From Nitrospirota bacterium (GTDB lineage Bacteria; Nitrospirota; Thermodesulfovibrionia; Thermodesulfovibrionales; Dissulfurispiraceae): a stretch of 41,694 nucleotides of DNA. Position numbers and translations under genes: made by a program. Under the pieces are notes generated by a model. That model searched no databases. It was not told the origin of the DNA and was given only the letters and a program-made list of their open reading frames with translations. The stretch is taken from NCBI GenBank assembly GCA_015233655.1, contig JADFXI010000012.1:1-41694 (forward strand), read 5' to 3'. Below are positions 17,469 through 25,279 of the stretch, piece by piece. Position 1 is the first letter of the stretch. Each line of letters begins with the position of its first letter.

Positions 17469-19289
17469 ATGCAGTTGAGTAAGATACAACTGGGCTCGTA
17501 CATAATAGTTGCCGTCTTCATTTTTTTCTGTTTCAAGCTGTGGCAGCTTCAGGTAATGGACGGTGATAAATACAGGGCATTGTCCGAGAGCAACAGGTTG
17601 AGAATTGTGAAAACACCGGCGCCGAGGGGAATTATCTTCGACCGGAACGGGACCGCGCTTGTAAAAGACATACCATTTTTCAGTGTTTCGATCAGCCCGG
17701 AAAGCCTCAAAGGACTGGACCTCTATGCTCTCTCAAAATTTCTCGGCATGCCGGAAAACGAGATCGCAGAGAAATTGAACAGGAAGGACAACAGCCCGTT
17801 TATACCTATCAAGCTGAAGCAGGGACTGAGCTTTCAGGAGATCGCGCATGTCGAGGCCGGTAAATCCGATTTCCCCGGCCTTTTTGTTGAGACCGATGTC
17901 GGCAGGGAATACCTCTTCGGCAAAACAGGGGCCCATATTATCGGCTATTTGGGCAAGATGACGCCGGCGCAATTCGAGAACCCTGCCTTCAGGAATTTCC
18001 CTCTTGATGCCCTTATAGGCCAGTGGGGCGTCGAGGCGGTCTTTGATGAAGAATTGAGGGGCACCCCAGGGGAAAGGATTATCGAAGTGGATGCCCTTGG
18101 CAGGGAATTGCGTCTGATCCAGCAGAGGCCGTCAGTAAAAGGCAAAGACATCACTCTCAGCATCGACATTGATGTCCAGAAAGCTGTTGAAACTGAATTT
18201 CATGATAAGGCCGGTGCATTAGTTGCCATAAAGCCTGATACCGGGGAAATCCTTGCGCTCGAGAGTCTCCCCTCTTTTGATCCCAATGTGTTTTCGAGAG
18301 GTGTACAATACCAGGATTGGCTCTCGCTGCTTGAGGACAAGAAAAAGCCGATGCTTAACAGGGCGCTCCAGAGCCAGTATCCGCCGGGCTCCACTTTCAA
18401 GATCATTACAGGGACAGCGGCGCTGGAGGAAGGCGTCATAGAATTAGACAAGAAGATTAATTGTTCCGGCGGCATAGGTTATGGCAAATGGACCTTCGGT
18501 TGCTGGAAGAAGGGCGGGCACGGGCCCATCGCCTTCCATCGTGCTATTGTCGAATCCTGCGACACCTACTTTTATGAGTTAGGCAGGAGACTCGGCATAG
18601 ACAGGATATATAAATATGCAATGGCCCTCGGACTCGGCAAGGAAACCGGTCTTAATCTGCTGATTAAAGAGCGGCGCGGGCTTATACCGAATACGGAATG
18701 GAAGCGGCAGCAGAAGAAACTGCCCTGGTATCTCGGAGAGACATATAATGCAGCGATAGGGCAGGGTTACGTCGCGGTGACTCCTATTCAGATGGCAAAG
18801 ATGATAGCCACTTTTTCAAATGGCGGTACTATTTATCCGCTCTCGCTTGTTAAAGGCGGCAGCAAGGCTTCCGGCGAAGTCGGCCTGAAACCTGAAACAA
18901 TACAGACTATTAAGGAAGCCCTGGCAGGTGTGGTGAACGAACCCGGCGGTACGGCGCATGCGGCGCAGTCACAATCCATTATTATAGGCGGCAAGACAGG
19001 AACTGCACAGGTCATCGGAAAGCAGCGTGGCGTGACCGGAGAGAAGTTTATGGACCATGCGTGGTTTGTCGCATTCGCTCCTGTCGACAAACCCGAGATA
19101 GCCCTTTCGGTCTTTGTGGAGCACGGCGGGCACGGCGGGTCTGCGGCAGCACCTATAGCGAAGAAGGCCATTGAAGCGTATCTGATAAAACGCCCTGCAG
19201 GTAAAACCGGAGGTCCCAACGCAGCGTCTAAAGACCCTGAAGATTCAGAAGCCGGGCCTAAAGAAAAAACTCAGGAGGCCCAGGATTGA
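17469..19289 (+). CDS. mrdA: Penicillin-binding protein 2 (elongation transpeptidase)
   Basis: Cross-links peptidoglycan during rod elongation as partner of RodA, 606 residues. One N-terminal membrane helix (about 8-27) is followed by the pedestal domain with APRGIIFDRNG and a transpeptidase domain. Its active-site motifs are S308-T-F-K311, S363-C-D and K509-T-G. A TTG at 17454 is in frame, but GGAAAGG lies six bases before ATG 17469 and the family starts with this hydrophobic segment, so ATG is preferred. The C-terminus is charged and Lys/Glu-rich. The stop overlaps rodA. Confidence 0.97.
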   Translation: MQLSKIQLGSYIIVAVFIFFCFKLWQLQVMDGDKYRALSESNRLRIVKTPAPRGIIFDRNGTALVKDIPFFSVSISPESLKGLDLYALSKFLGMPENEIAEKLNRKDNSPFIPIKLKQGLSFQEIAHVEAGKSDFPGLFVETDVGREYLFGKTGAHIIGYLGKMTPAQFENPAFRNFPLDALIGQWGVEAVFDEELRGTPGERIIEVDALGRELRLIQQRPSVKGKDITLSIDIDVQKAVETEFHDKAGALVAIKPDTGEILALESLPSFDPNVFSRGVQYQDWLSLLEDKKKPMLNRALQSQYPPGSTFKIITGTAALEEGVIELDKKINCSGGIGYGKWTFGCWKKGGHGPIAFHRAIVESCDTYFYELGRRLGIDRIYKYAMALGLGKETGLNLLIKERRGLIPNTEWKRQQKKLPWYLGETYNAAIGQGYVAVTPIQMAKMIATFSNGGTIYPLSLVKGGSKASGEVGLKPETIQTIKEALAGVVNEPGGTAHAAQSQSIIIGGKTGTAQVIGKQRGVTGEKFMDHAWFVAFAPVDKPEIALSVFVEHGGHGGSAAAPIAKKAIEAYLIKRPAGKTGGPNAASKDPEDSEAGPKEKTQEAQD

Positions 19290-20419
19290 TAATTAAAATC
19301 GACCGCCGCCTGAGCAAGAACTTTGATTGGATAACCTTCGGACTGATTATCTGCCTGTCGCTCATCGGGGTCATAACGATTTACAGCGCTACCAGACCTC
19401 CGGCAGGCGTAAGCGGACATCCTGATTTTTACTCAAAGCAGATAATATGGCTTGCCATAAGCATCGTAACTTTATTTGCCATAGTATTTTTTGATTATAA
19501 ATGGCTGTTCCGGTACGCTTACCCGCTTTATGCAATCGGGATTTTTCTGCTCATTGTAGTGCTTATTGCAGGCAGGTCAGGCATGGGGGCCAAACGGTGG
19601 CTGAGCATAGGATTTTTCTCATTTCAGCCTTCGGAATTCTTCAGAATATTGTTTGTCATCGGGTTTTCGGCATACTTGTCCGGCGGCGCTCATGATTTCA
19701 GGGAAAAGATGTCGGCCAGGAGTGTTGTATTGTTTGCACTGCTGCCTCTGGCCCTGCTCGTAAAGCAGCCGGACCTTGGGACCGCTATTCTGATGGTGGC
19801 CCTGTTTATAGTGCTGAGCGTTTCCAAAGGGGTGAGCAAAAAGGTAATATCCGTGGTGCTTATAATAGGTCTTGTCTCGGTCCCCTTCCTGGGGCACATA
19901 GTCTGGGAGGGACTCAAGGATTATCAGAAGAACAGGCTGGTGGCTTTCATGGACCCGGACGTTGATCCGTCAGGCATCGGTTACCACATTAATCAGTCCA
20001 AAATATCTATTGGTTCGGGAGGCATTTTAGGCAAGGGCTACCTGAAAGGCACGCAGGGGCCTCTAAGATTTTTGCCCGAGAAACATACTGATTTCATATT
20101 TGCCGTATATGCTGAAGAAACAGGTTTTGCCGGCAGCTTTATCCTTTTGTGTATCTACTTATTGCTTTTCCTGCGCGGACTCGACACCGCGTACCGCGCA
20201 AAAGACGAGTTCGGCAGGCTTATGGCCGTGGGCATTACGGCCATGTTCTTTGTCTATTTCTGCGTAAATATCGGCATGACCCTCAGCCTGATGCCGGTTG
20301 TCGGCGTGCCCCTTCCTTTTGTCAGCTATGGCGGCACGGCGTTGCTCAGCAATTTTATCGCAGCCGGCATACTGATAAATATCAGAACACGAAGGTTTGA
20401 GTTGTTTTACCCGTCGTAG
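19286..20419 (+). CDS. rodA: Peptidoglycan glycosyltransferase RodA
   Basis: SEDS-family polymerase that extends glycan strands with PBP2, 377 residues with about ten membrane helices. Family hallmarks are the KRWLSIGFFSFQPSE segment, LLVKQPDLGTA, GIGYHINQSKISIGSGG, KGYLKGTQ, LPEKHTDFIFAVYAEE and LPFVSYGGTALLSNF. Initiation at TTG 19286 is supported by GGAGG (19273-19277) at normal spacing, and the start overlaps the mrdA stop (TTGA). This completes mreB-mreC-mreD-mrdA-rodA in the common order. Confidence 0.97.
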   Translation: MIIKIDRRLSKNFDWITFGLIICLSLIGVITIYSATRPPAGVSGHPDFYSKQIIWLAISIVTLFAIVFFDYKWLFRYAYPLYAIGIFLLIVVLIAGRSGMGAKRWLSIGFFSFQPSEFFRILFVIGFSAYLSGGAHDFREKMSARSVVLFALLPLALLVKQPDLGTAILMVALFIVLSVSKGVSKKVISVVLIIGLVSVPFLGHIVWEGLKDYQKNRLVAFMDPDVDPSGIGYHINQSKISIGSGGILGKGYLKGTQGPLRFLPEKHTDFIFAVYAEETGFAGSFILLCIYLLLFLRGLDTAYRAKDEFGRLMAVGITAMFFVYFCVNIGMTLSLMPVVGVPLPFVSYGGTALLSNFIAAGILINIRTRRFELFYPS

Positions 20420-20426
20420 CTTCCCG

Positions 20427-20444
20427 GCGCTCTATGCTGAGCGC
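20427..20444. terminator. Weak hairpin after rodA
   Basis: GCGCTC (20427-20432) and GAGCGC (20439-20444) pair around a six-base loop just after the rodA stop. No T-run follows, so at best it would be a leaky or factor-dependent end. ribH starts 58 bases later. Confidence 0.25.
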
Positions 20445-20502
20445 ACAACGCTCGACGCTCTTGTGATAATATATAGACTATATCCATACTCGGAGGCGCA
20501 CA

Positions 20503-20964
20503 ATGAAAATAATTGAAGGCGAGCTTCAGGCAAAGAATTTCAAGTTTGCGATCGTTGTCAGCAGGTTTAATGATTTTATAACTTCCAGGCTTCTTGAAGG
20601 GGCCGTCGACGCGCTTCTAAGGCATGGGGCAAAGGAAGACGATATTGAAGTGGTAAAAGTCCCCGGCGCTTTTGAGATTCCTCTTATAGCGAAAAGGCTT
20701 GCCGCGAAGGGGAACTGCCAGGCGGTTATCTGTCTCGGGACAGTGATTAGAGGTGCTACCCCCCATTTCGATTACGTTGCTTCGGAGGTGTCAAAAGGCG
20801 TGGCAGCCGCATCTCTCGAAACAGGGGTCCCGATCGCTTTCGGGGTCATCACAGCCGATTCTATTGAACAGGCCGTCGAGAGGGCGGGCACCAAAGCAGG
20901 CAACAAGGGGTGGGACGCTGCTGTCACAGCAATAGAAATGGCCCAAGTGATCAAGAGAATTTAG
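20503..20964 (+). CDS. ribH: 6,7-dimethyl-8-ribityllumazine synthase
   Basis: Condenses 5-amino-6-ribitylaminouracil with 3,4-dihydroxy-2-butanone phosphate in riboflavin synthesis and forms icosahedral or pentameric shells, 153 residues. Motifs include [24 protein letters not shown] (substrate loop), [16 protein letters not shown] with catalytic H88, and [14 protein letters not shown] near the end. GGAGG precedes ATG 20503. The pairing ribH-nusB is widespread in bacteria and continues here across an inserted palindromic element. Confidence 0.97.
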   Translation: MKIIEGELQAKNFKFAIVVSRFNDFITSRLLEGAVDALLRHGAKEDDIEVVKVPGAFEIPLIAKRLAAKGNCQAVICLGTVIRGATPHFDYVASEVSKGVAAASLETGVPIAFGVITADSIEQAVERAGTKAGNKGWDAAVTAIEMAQVIKRI

Positions 20965-20985
20965 TCTATATATTCATGCACAGTC

Positions 20986-21121
20986 GAACAGTCAGGACAC
21001 AGTGCTTCAGCTCATTCTCGCAAGGCATCCAGCCTTGCTCCGAGGCTATGCCAGCCTGTTCAGCCATCCCTGGCTTCCTTAGGCTGTCAAAGTCCGCTTC
21101 AGCACTATATCCTGCCTGTTC
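20986..21121. repeat. 136-bp palindromic element between ribH and nusB
   Basis: The outer 21 bases of the element (20986-21006 and 21101-21121) are imperfect inverted repeats. In the same orientation they match at 18 of 21 positions, sharing GAACAG, CAGGA and AGTGCT. Inside lie two smaller hairpins, AGCCT/AGGCT (21031-21035, 21043-21047) and CAGCCT/AGGCTG (21052-21057, 21081-21086), the latter enclosing AGCCA/TGGCT. There is no real coding here. The structure is that of a miniature inverted-repeat or REP-like element, or of a structured leader of nusB. Confidence 0.65.
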
Positions 21122-21145
21122 TCGGATAAAGTTGGTTAGGAGAAA

Positions 21146-21610
21146 ATGAAGAGAAGAAAGGCGAGAGAATATGCCTTACAGTTTTTATACAGGATCGATT
21201 TTTTTGAGGGCTCGGGCGCGGAGATTGTTCATTACGCAAAGCCCGGGGAATTGAAAAAAGAACTTGAGTCATTTTGGAATGACGCGGGAGAGACTCCTCA
21301 AGATGTAAAGTCTTTTGCAGAAGACGTTATAGCCGGCACCATAGATCACCTTGAAGAGATAGATTCTGTTATAAGCAAAATTGCCGAGAAGTGGACGCTC
21401 ACCAGGATTGCGAGCATAGATAGAAATATTCTCAGGGCCGCGGCATACGAACTTCTGTTCCGAAAAGACATCCCGTCTGCAGTAACCATAAACGAGGCCC
21501 TTGAGATTGCGAAAAAATACTCTACCGCAGAATCAGCATCTTTCATCAACGGTATTCTCGACAGGATATCCCGCGACCAGGGCCCTAAAGTAGCCGGTCG
21601 GAAGAAATAA
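21146..21610 (+). CDS. nusB: Transcription antitermination factor NusB
   Basis: Binds boxA RNA with NusE (S10) to promote rRNA antitermination, 154 residues, normal length. The N-terminal RKAREYALQFLYRIDF and the central LTRIASIDRNILRAAAYELLF are diagnostic. The later INEALEIAKKYSTAESASFINGIL segment is also a family signature. The ribosome-binding site TAGGAGA lies just before ATG. The Lys/Arg tail ends the frame 59 bases before the convergent flavoprotein gene. Confidence 0.96.
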   Translation: MKRRKAREYALQFLYRIDFFEGSGAEIVHYAKPGELKKELESFWNDAGETPQDVKSFAEDVIAGTIDHLEEIDSVISKIAEKWTLTRIASIDRNILRAAAYELLFRKDIPSAVTINEALEIAKKYSTAESASFINGILDRISRDQGPKVAGRKK

Positions 21611-21626
21611 CCGGGCCGCCGCGACT

Positions 21627-21643
21627 TCCCAAAATGGGACTTT
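21627..21643. terminator. Possible small hairpin between convergent genes
   Basis: TCCCA (21627-21631) and TGGGA (21635-21639) pair around three A, followed by CTTT. The stem is short. It could weakly terminate nusB or the opposing flavoprotein gene. Confidence 0.22.
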
Positions 21644-21669
21644 GTGTTCTCAGCAGTTTATCTTTGAGA

Positions 21670-22773
21670 TCAGGCTTCGTCGCCGGTGAGTTCTTTGAGA
21701 AGAGATTCGACAGAGACAATCTTATCAACGCGGTAAGCGTTAGTGCCTACGGTGTATAGAGGCTCTTCTTTGTCGGGATTATAGTCTGCAGAGCTTAAGA
21801 GTCCGTTGCAGATACAGAAATGGTGCTCATTGCTCGCTTTTGCAGGGCATAAAGTAAAATTGCCGGCGCTGTCCTTAAGCAGAACATAGCCTTTGTCGCA
21901 CTTTGGGGGCCTCAGCTTCTTAATGGCTGATACATACATAGGTGATTGCCTGATTACCCTGAAAGGGAGACCGCAAGGCGAACCAGGATCGTGGGCTACT
22001 ACTATATCTTCTTCCTTCGCATTCAGGACTGCCTGTTTATAGGACTCGGAAGCGCTGCTTTCAGTAGTCGCCAGGAACCTTGTGCCCATCTGAACGCCAT
22101 CCGCTCCCATCTTCATGAACTTAACTATGTCCTCGTATGTGTAAATGCCGCCGGCGACGATGATTGGGAAATCACCGTATTTCTTTGCCATTTCCTTGAT
22201 AGGGGGGAACAGATTTTCGAGCGTATTGGACTCAAGATCTATCTGGTCTTTCTTAAAGCCGAGGTGGCCGCCTGCAAGAGGACCCTCAAGCACGACCGCA
22301 TCAGGCCTGTAAGAGAGTTTCTCCCATTTCTTGCAAATGATGTCCAGGGCCCTTGTTGACGAGACGATCGGAATGAGGGCGGTGTCTTTGCTAGGCTGGA
22401 TTGCCGGAAGAGTCAGCGGCAGGCCAGCGCCCGAAATTATCGCGTCGGCCCCTGCATCGAGTGCCCCACGCACAGAATCGTTAAAGTCATGCACAAGGGC
22501 GCCCATTATATTTATGCCTGCATAACCTCCGGCAGCTTTTGCCAAAGCTACCTCTTCGTATGCCGCCTCGTATGTGTTGTGTTTTTTTCCGGTCCTCTTT
22601 GAAAGAAGACGGTCAAGGCAGGCGCTCGATACAATGCCGAGACCTCCCTCCCGGGCGACTGCGCTGGCGAGTGGAGATAGAGAAACGCCTACACCCATTC
22701 CTCCCTGAACAATGGGCACTCTTATTGTCTTACCTTTTATAACAAGTGGTTGTAGAGATGTCTTATATTTCAC
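21670..22773 (-). CDS. Nitronate monooxygenase-like FMN oxidoreductase
   Basis: TIM-barrel flavoprotein of the 2-nitropropane dioxygenase/nitronate monooxygenase family, 367 residues. FMN-binding features are PIVQGGMGVG (20-29), AGINIMG, the AGGHLGF loop with probable catalytic H170, IIVAGGI and GVQMGTRF. A C-terminal extension after about 300 contains several Cys and His residues (LCPAKASNEHHFCICNG) and is common in anaerobe members. The start is GTG 22773 with GGGAG just upstream. The true substrate is unknown: members also include enoyl-ACP reductases (FabK) and quinone reductases, but the Cys-rich tail argues against FabK. Confidence 0.85.
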   Translation of the reverse strand: MKYKTSLQPLVIKGKTIRVPIVQGGMGVGVSLSPLASAVAREGGLGIVSSACLDRLLSKRTGKKHNTYEAAYEEVALAKAAGGYAGINIMGALVHDFNDSVRGALDAGADAIISGAGLPLTLPAIQPSKDTALIPIVSSTRALDIICKKWEKLSYRPDAVVLEGPLAGGHLGFKKDQIDLESNTLENLFPPIKEMAKKYGDFPIIVAGGIYTYEDIVKFMKMGADGVQMGTRFLATTESSASESYKQAVLNAKEEDIVVAHDPGSPCGLPFRVIRQSPMYVSAIKKLRPPKCDKGYVLLKDSAGNFTLCPAKASNEHHFCICNGLLSSADYNPDKEEPLYTVGTNAYRVDKIVSVESLLKELTGDEA

Positions 22774-22956
22774 AGTGCTCCCAATATATTATTTTAACAT
22801 AAAGCAAGATGTCAGCATCTATTGTATAGGTCTGGCTTGATTTTCTCAATATATTTTTACCATGCAATGCGCCAGAGCAAAAACAAACAATTTCACTGCC
22901 TGGAAAAATACGGCAGCTTTTATATAATGAATTAATTGGGTATAATAATCGCGCAT

Positions 22957-24411
22957 ATGAGAAGGTTGTTTTTAAAAAAGAAATTGTCTGATCTCACCAT
23001 AGAAGCTTTTGAAGAAAAGCACGGCCTCAAGAGATCGCTGGGGCCGGTGAGCCTGGTGCTTCTGGGCATAGGGGTAATCATCGGCGCCGGAATCTTCGTT
23101 CTGACCGGCCATGCAGCGGCCCAGATCGCGGGTCCCGCAATCGTTATATCCTTCATTATGGCAGGCATTGCATGCGCTTTTGCAGGGCTCTGTTATGCCG
23201 AATTCGCCTCTATGATCCCAATGGCCGGGAGCGCTTATACATACGCCTATGCCACCCTTGGGCAATTCGCTGCATGGGTAATCGGCTGGGACCTTATCCT
23301 TGAATACACGCTCGGTTCAACAACAGTTGCGATAGGGTGGTCAGGGTACATGGTGAGTTTCTTAAAGGACGTGGGCATTATTATTCCCCATTTCCTGTCA
23401 GCTCCGCCTTTCAATTACGACGTGGCACGGCATGGATGGACGTCCACCGGTGCAATTTTTAATGTTCCAGCAGCTGCAGTGGTCATTTTCATAACTGTTA
23501 TTCTTGCTATCGGCATCAAGGAGTCCGCTACTTTGAATGCAGTAATCGTATTTATCAAAGTGGCGATAATATTGGCTTTTATAGTGGTAGGGGTCTTTTT
23601 CATAAAACCCGCGCTCTGGCACCCCTTTATCCCGCCGAACAAGGGTGAGTTCGGGGTATTCGGGTACAGCGGCATAATGAGAGGGGCCGGGGTCATCTTC
23701 TTTGCATATATAGGCTTTGATGCAGTATCCACGCTGGCACAGGAATCGAAAAGCCCCCAGAAAGACATGCCGGTGGGCATTCTCGGAAGTCTCTTTGTCT
23801 GCACTTTGCTTTACGTGGTCGTTTCGCTCGTTTTGACAGGCGTAGTGCCGTACACTGAACTGAACGGCCCGGCGCCTTTTGCCGTGGCCCTCGATGCCAT
23901 GGGATTGCAATTTTTTTCTCCACTGCTTAAAGTGGGGGCCATCGCCGGGTTGACCTCGGTCATTCTGGTGCTGCTGCTGGGACAGACAAGAATATTTTTC
24001 TCCATGGGCCGGGACCGGCTGCTTCCTCCTTTTGTCTCAAAAGTCCACCCGGTTTTCCGGACGCCTTACATCATCACCTTTGTGACAGGCAGCGTTACGG
24101 CCGTCCTGGCCGGACTGCTGCCGATCAGTATTGTGGGCGAGCTTGTGAGCATTGGCACACTATTGGCATTCGTGATTGTCTGCACAGGCGTACTGGTCCT
24201 CCGGTATACCCACCCGGAATTTAAAAGGGCGTTCAAAGCGCCCGGCGGTCCGGCAACGCCGGTCCTCGGGATTATTTCCTGCCTCTATCTTATGACAGGA
24301 CTGCCTATGGATACATGGATAAGACTTGTCGTATGGCTTATACTGGGATTGATTATTTATTTTACATACGGCATCAAGAGGGCTTCTTCATCTCAAACTT
24401 CTTTACTTTAG
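22957..24411 (+). CDS. APC-superfamily amino-acid permease
   Basis: Secondary transporter of 484 residues with about 12 membrane helices. The unwound first-helix motif [15 protein letters not shown] and the [20 protein letters not shown] segment are typical of cationic amino-acid transporters (CAT/YfnA-like). [20 protein letters not shown] is the helix-6 signature. The frame opens at TTG 22936, but ATG 22957 gives the natural start. TATAAT occurs twice upstream (22923-22928 and 22941-22946) in the gap shared with the divergent flavoprotein gene. The substrate is not determined. Confidence 0.9.
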   Translation: MRRLFLKKKLSDLTIEAFEEKHGLKRSLGPVSLVLLGIGVIIGAGIFVLTGHAAAQIAGPAIVISFIMAGIACAFAGLCYAEFASMIPMAGSAYTYAYATLGQFAAWVIGWDLILEYTLGSTTVAIGWSGYMVSFLKDVGIIIPHFLSAPPFNYDVARHGWTSTGAIFNVPAAAVVIFITVILAIGIKESATLNAVIVFIKVAIILAFIVVGVFFIKPALWHPFIPPNKGEFGVFGYSGIMRGAGVIFFAYIGFDAVSTLAQESKSPQKDMPVGILGSLFVCTLLYVVVSLVLTGVVPYTELNGPAPFAVALDAMGLQFFSPLLKVGAIAGLTSVILVLLLGQTRIFFSMGRDRLLPPFVSKVHPVFRTPYIITFVTGSVTAVLAGLLPISIVGELVSIGTLLAFVIVCTGVLVLRYTHPEFKRAFKAPGGPATPVLGIISCLYLMTGLPMDTWIRLVVWLILGLIIYFTYGIKRASSSQTSLL

Positions 24412-25059
24412 TCAGATGCGACGTGCAAATATTTCCCGCGCCATATAAGAATCAATCGCGAATTCGGAGAAGCCGATCCGGAATATGTAAGAGGGGAAAG
24501 TCTGCAAGACCATGATGCGGTTGCCGGGCAGTACGCCCATCGCCATGAGCTTCTGCATTTTTTTAGAGTCTTCAGTCTGTATAAAGGCTATCTCGCCCTC
24601 TTCATTTGCCTTGAATTCCGTCAGCGGCAGCACACCCAAATCCCCGCTCTTTCTGGCCTCATAGCAGCAATCCCCCGGCGGTATCGGCTTGCCGTGGGGA
24701 CATGTCGAGGGATGGTTCAGCATGGCACACACTTTTGAATCAACCCCCTTTTTCAGGAGATGTTCAAACTCGCACGCCTTCTCGTCGCCCTCCTCACCCC
24801 GGATGCTCAGCACATCCATTATGAGGCGCTCTGCCAGACGGTGCCGCCGTATTGTCTTGCGGCCTTCCTCTTTTCCGTCCTGACGAAAATAAAGGTGCCC
24901 CTCCCTTATTTCAACAAGGGCATGGCCCGTAAGCTCTTTGAAAGACGGGTCTGCCGGGTCTATGCCGATCTTTTCGACCTCGATAAAATGCGCACCCTCT
25001 TCCTCTATGGCGATCCACATCGCTTCGAGAATCTCTTCAGCCTTTTCGGAAAGTTTCAT
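24412..25059 (-). CDS. DtxR/MntR-type metalloregulator with FeoA-like C-terminal domain
   Basis: 215 residues. The N-terminal winged-helix region is divergent. The metal-binding/dimerisation part shows RRHRLAERLIMDVL and KACEFEHLL, supplying C96, E99 and H100 at the DtxR site, then NHPSTCPHGKPIPPG. The C-terminal 75 residues form an SH3-like FeoA domain (LPLTEF onward, LMAMGVLPGNRIMVLQ). It is the last gene of the fur-feoB operon, and there is no separate feoA, so this domain may also serve as FeoA. GGAGG four to five bases before ATG 25059 favours that start over 25071. Extra Cys at 111, 120, 131 and 132 are notable. Confidence 0.82.
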   Translation of the reverse strand: MKLSEKAEEILEAMWIAIEEEGAHFIEVEKIGIDPADPSFKELTGHALVEIREGHLYFRQDGKEEGRKTIRRHRLAERLIMDVLSIRGEEGDEKACEFEHLLKKGVDSKVCAMLNHPSTCPHGKPIPPGDCCYEARKSGDLGVLPLTEFKANEEGEIAFIQTEDSKKMQKLMAMGVLPGNRIMVLQTFPSYIFRIGFSEFAIDSYMAREIFARRI

Positions 25060-25279
25060 CATGCCCTCCATTGACCTGTTGCCGTTTGCTGCTTTGGTTT
25101 CGTGTTTTATTTTTCTTAAAAATCTCTTTTATCTTTTTCACCACCAAAGGCTCCGGCGGGTTTTCATAGTTGCATCTGGGACATTTTATCATTTTGCACG
25201 AGGAAGTCAAAGGGCAGTTCCTGCATCCTCTGATGCCCTCTTCCTCTTTAAAGTCGTATCCGCAAAAAGAGCAATGCAT
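25037..25279 (-). CDS. Small zinc-ribbon-like protein in the feo operon
   Basis: 80 residues, not a named family to my knowledge. Seven Cys occur in the first 36 positions: C3-x2-C6, C19-x2-C22, C28 and C33-x2-C36. This suggests two treble-clef or rubredoxin-like metal knots. The rest is Lys-rich and hydrophilic. Its start overlaps the feoB stop by one base and its end overlaps the DtxR-like gene by 23 bases, so it is tightly embedded in the iron operon. It could be an iron or zinc chaperone or a partner of FeoB, comparable in position to FeoC or Cys-rich FeoB-associated proteins. That role is inference. Confidence 0.7.
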   Translation of the reverse strand: MHCSFCGYDFKEEEGIRGCRNCPLTSSCKMIKCPRCNYENPPEPLVVKKIKEIFKKNKTRNQSSKRQQVNGGHDETFRKG

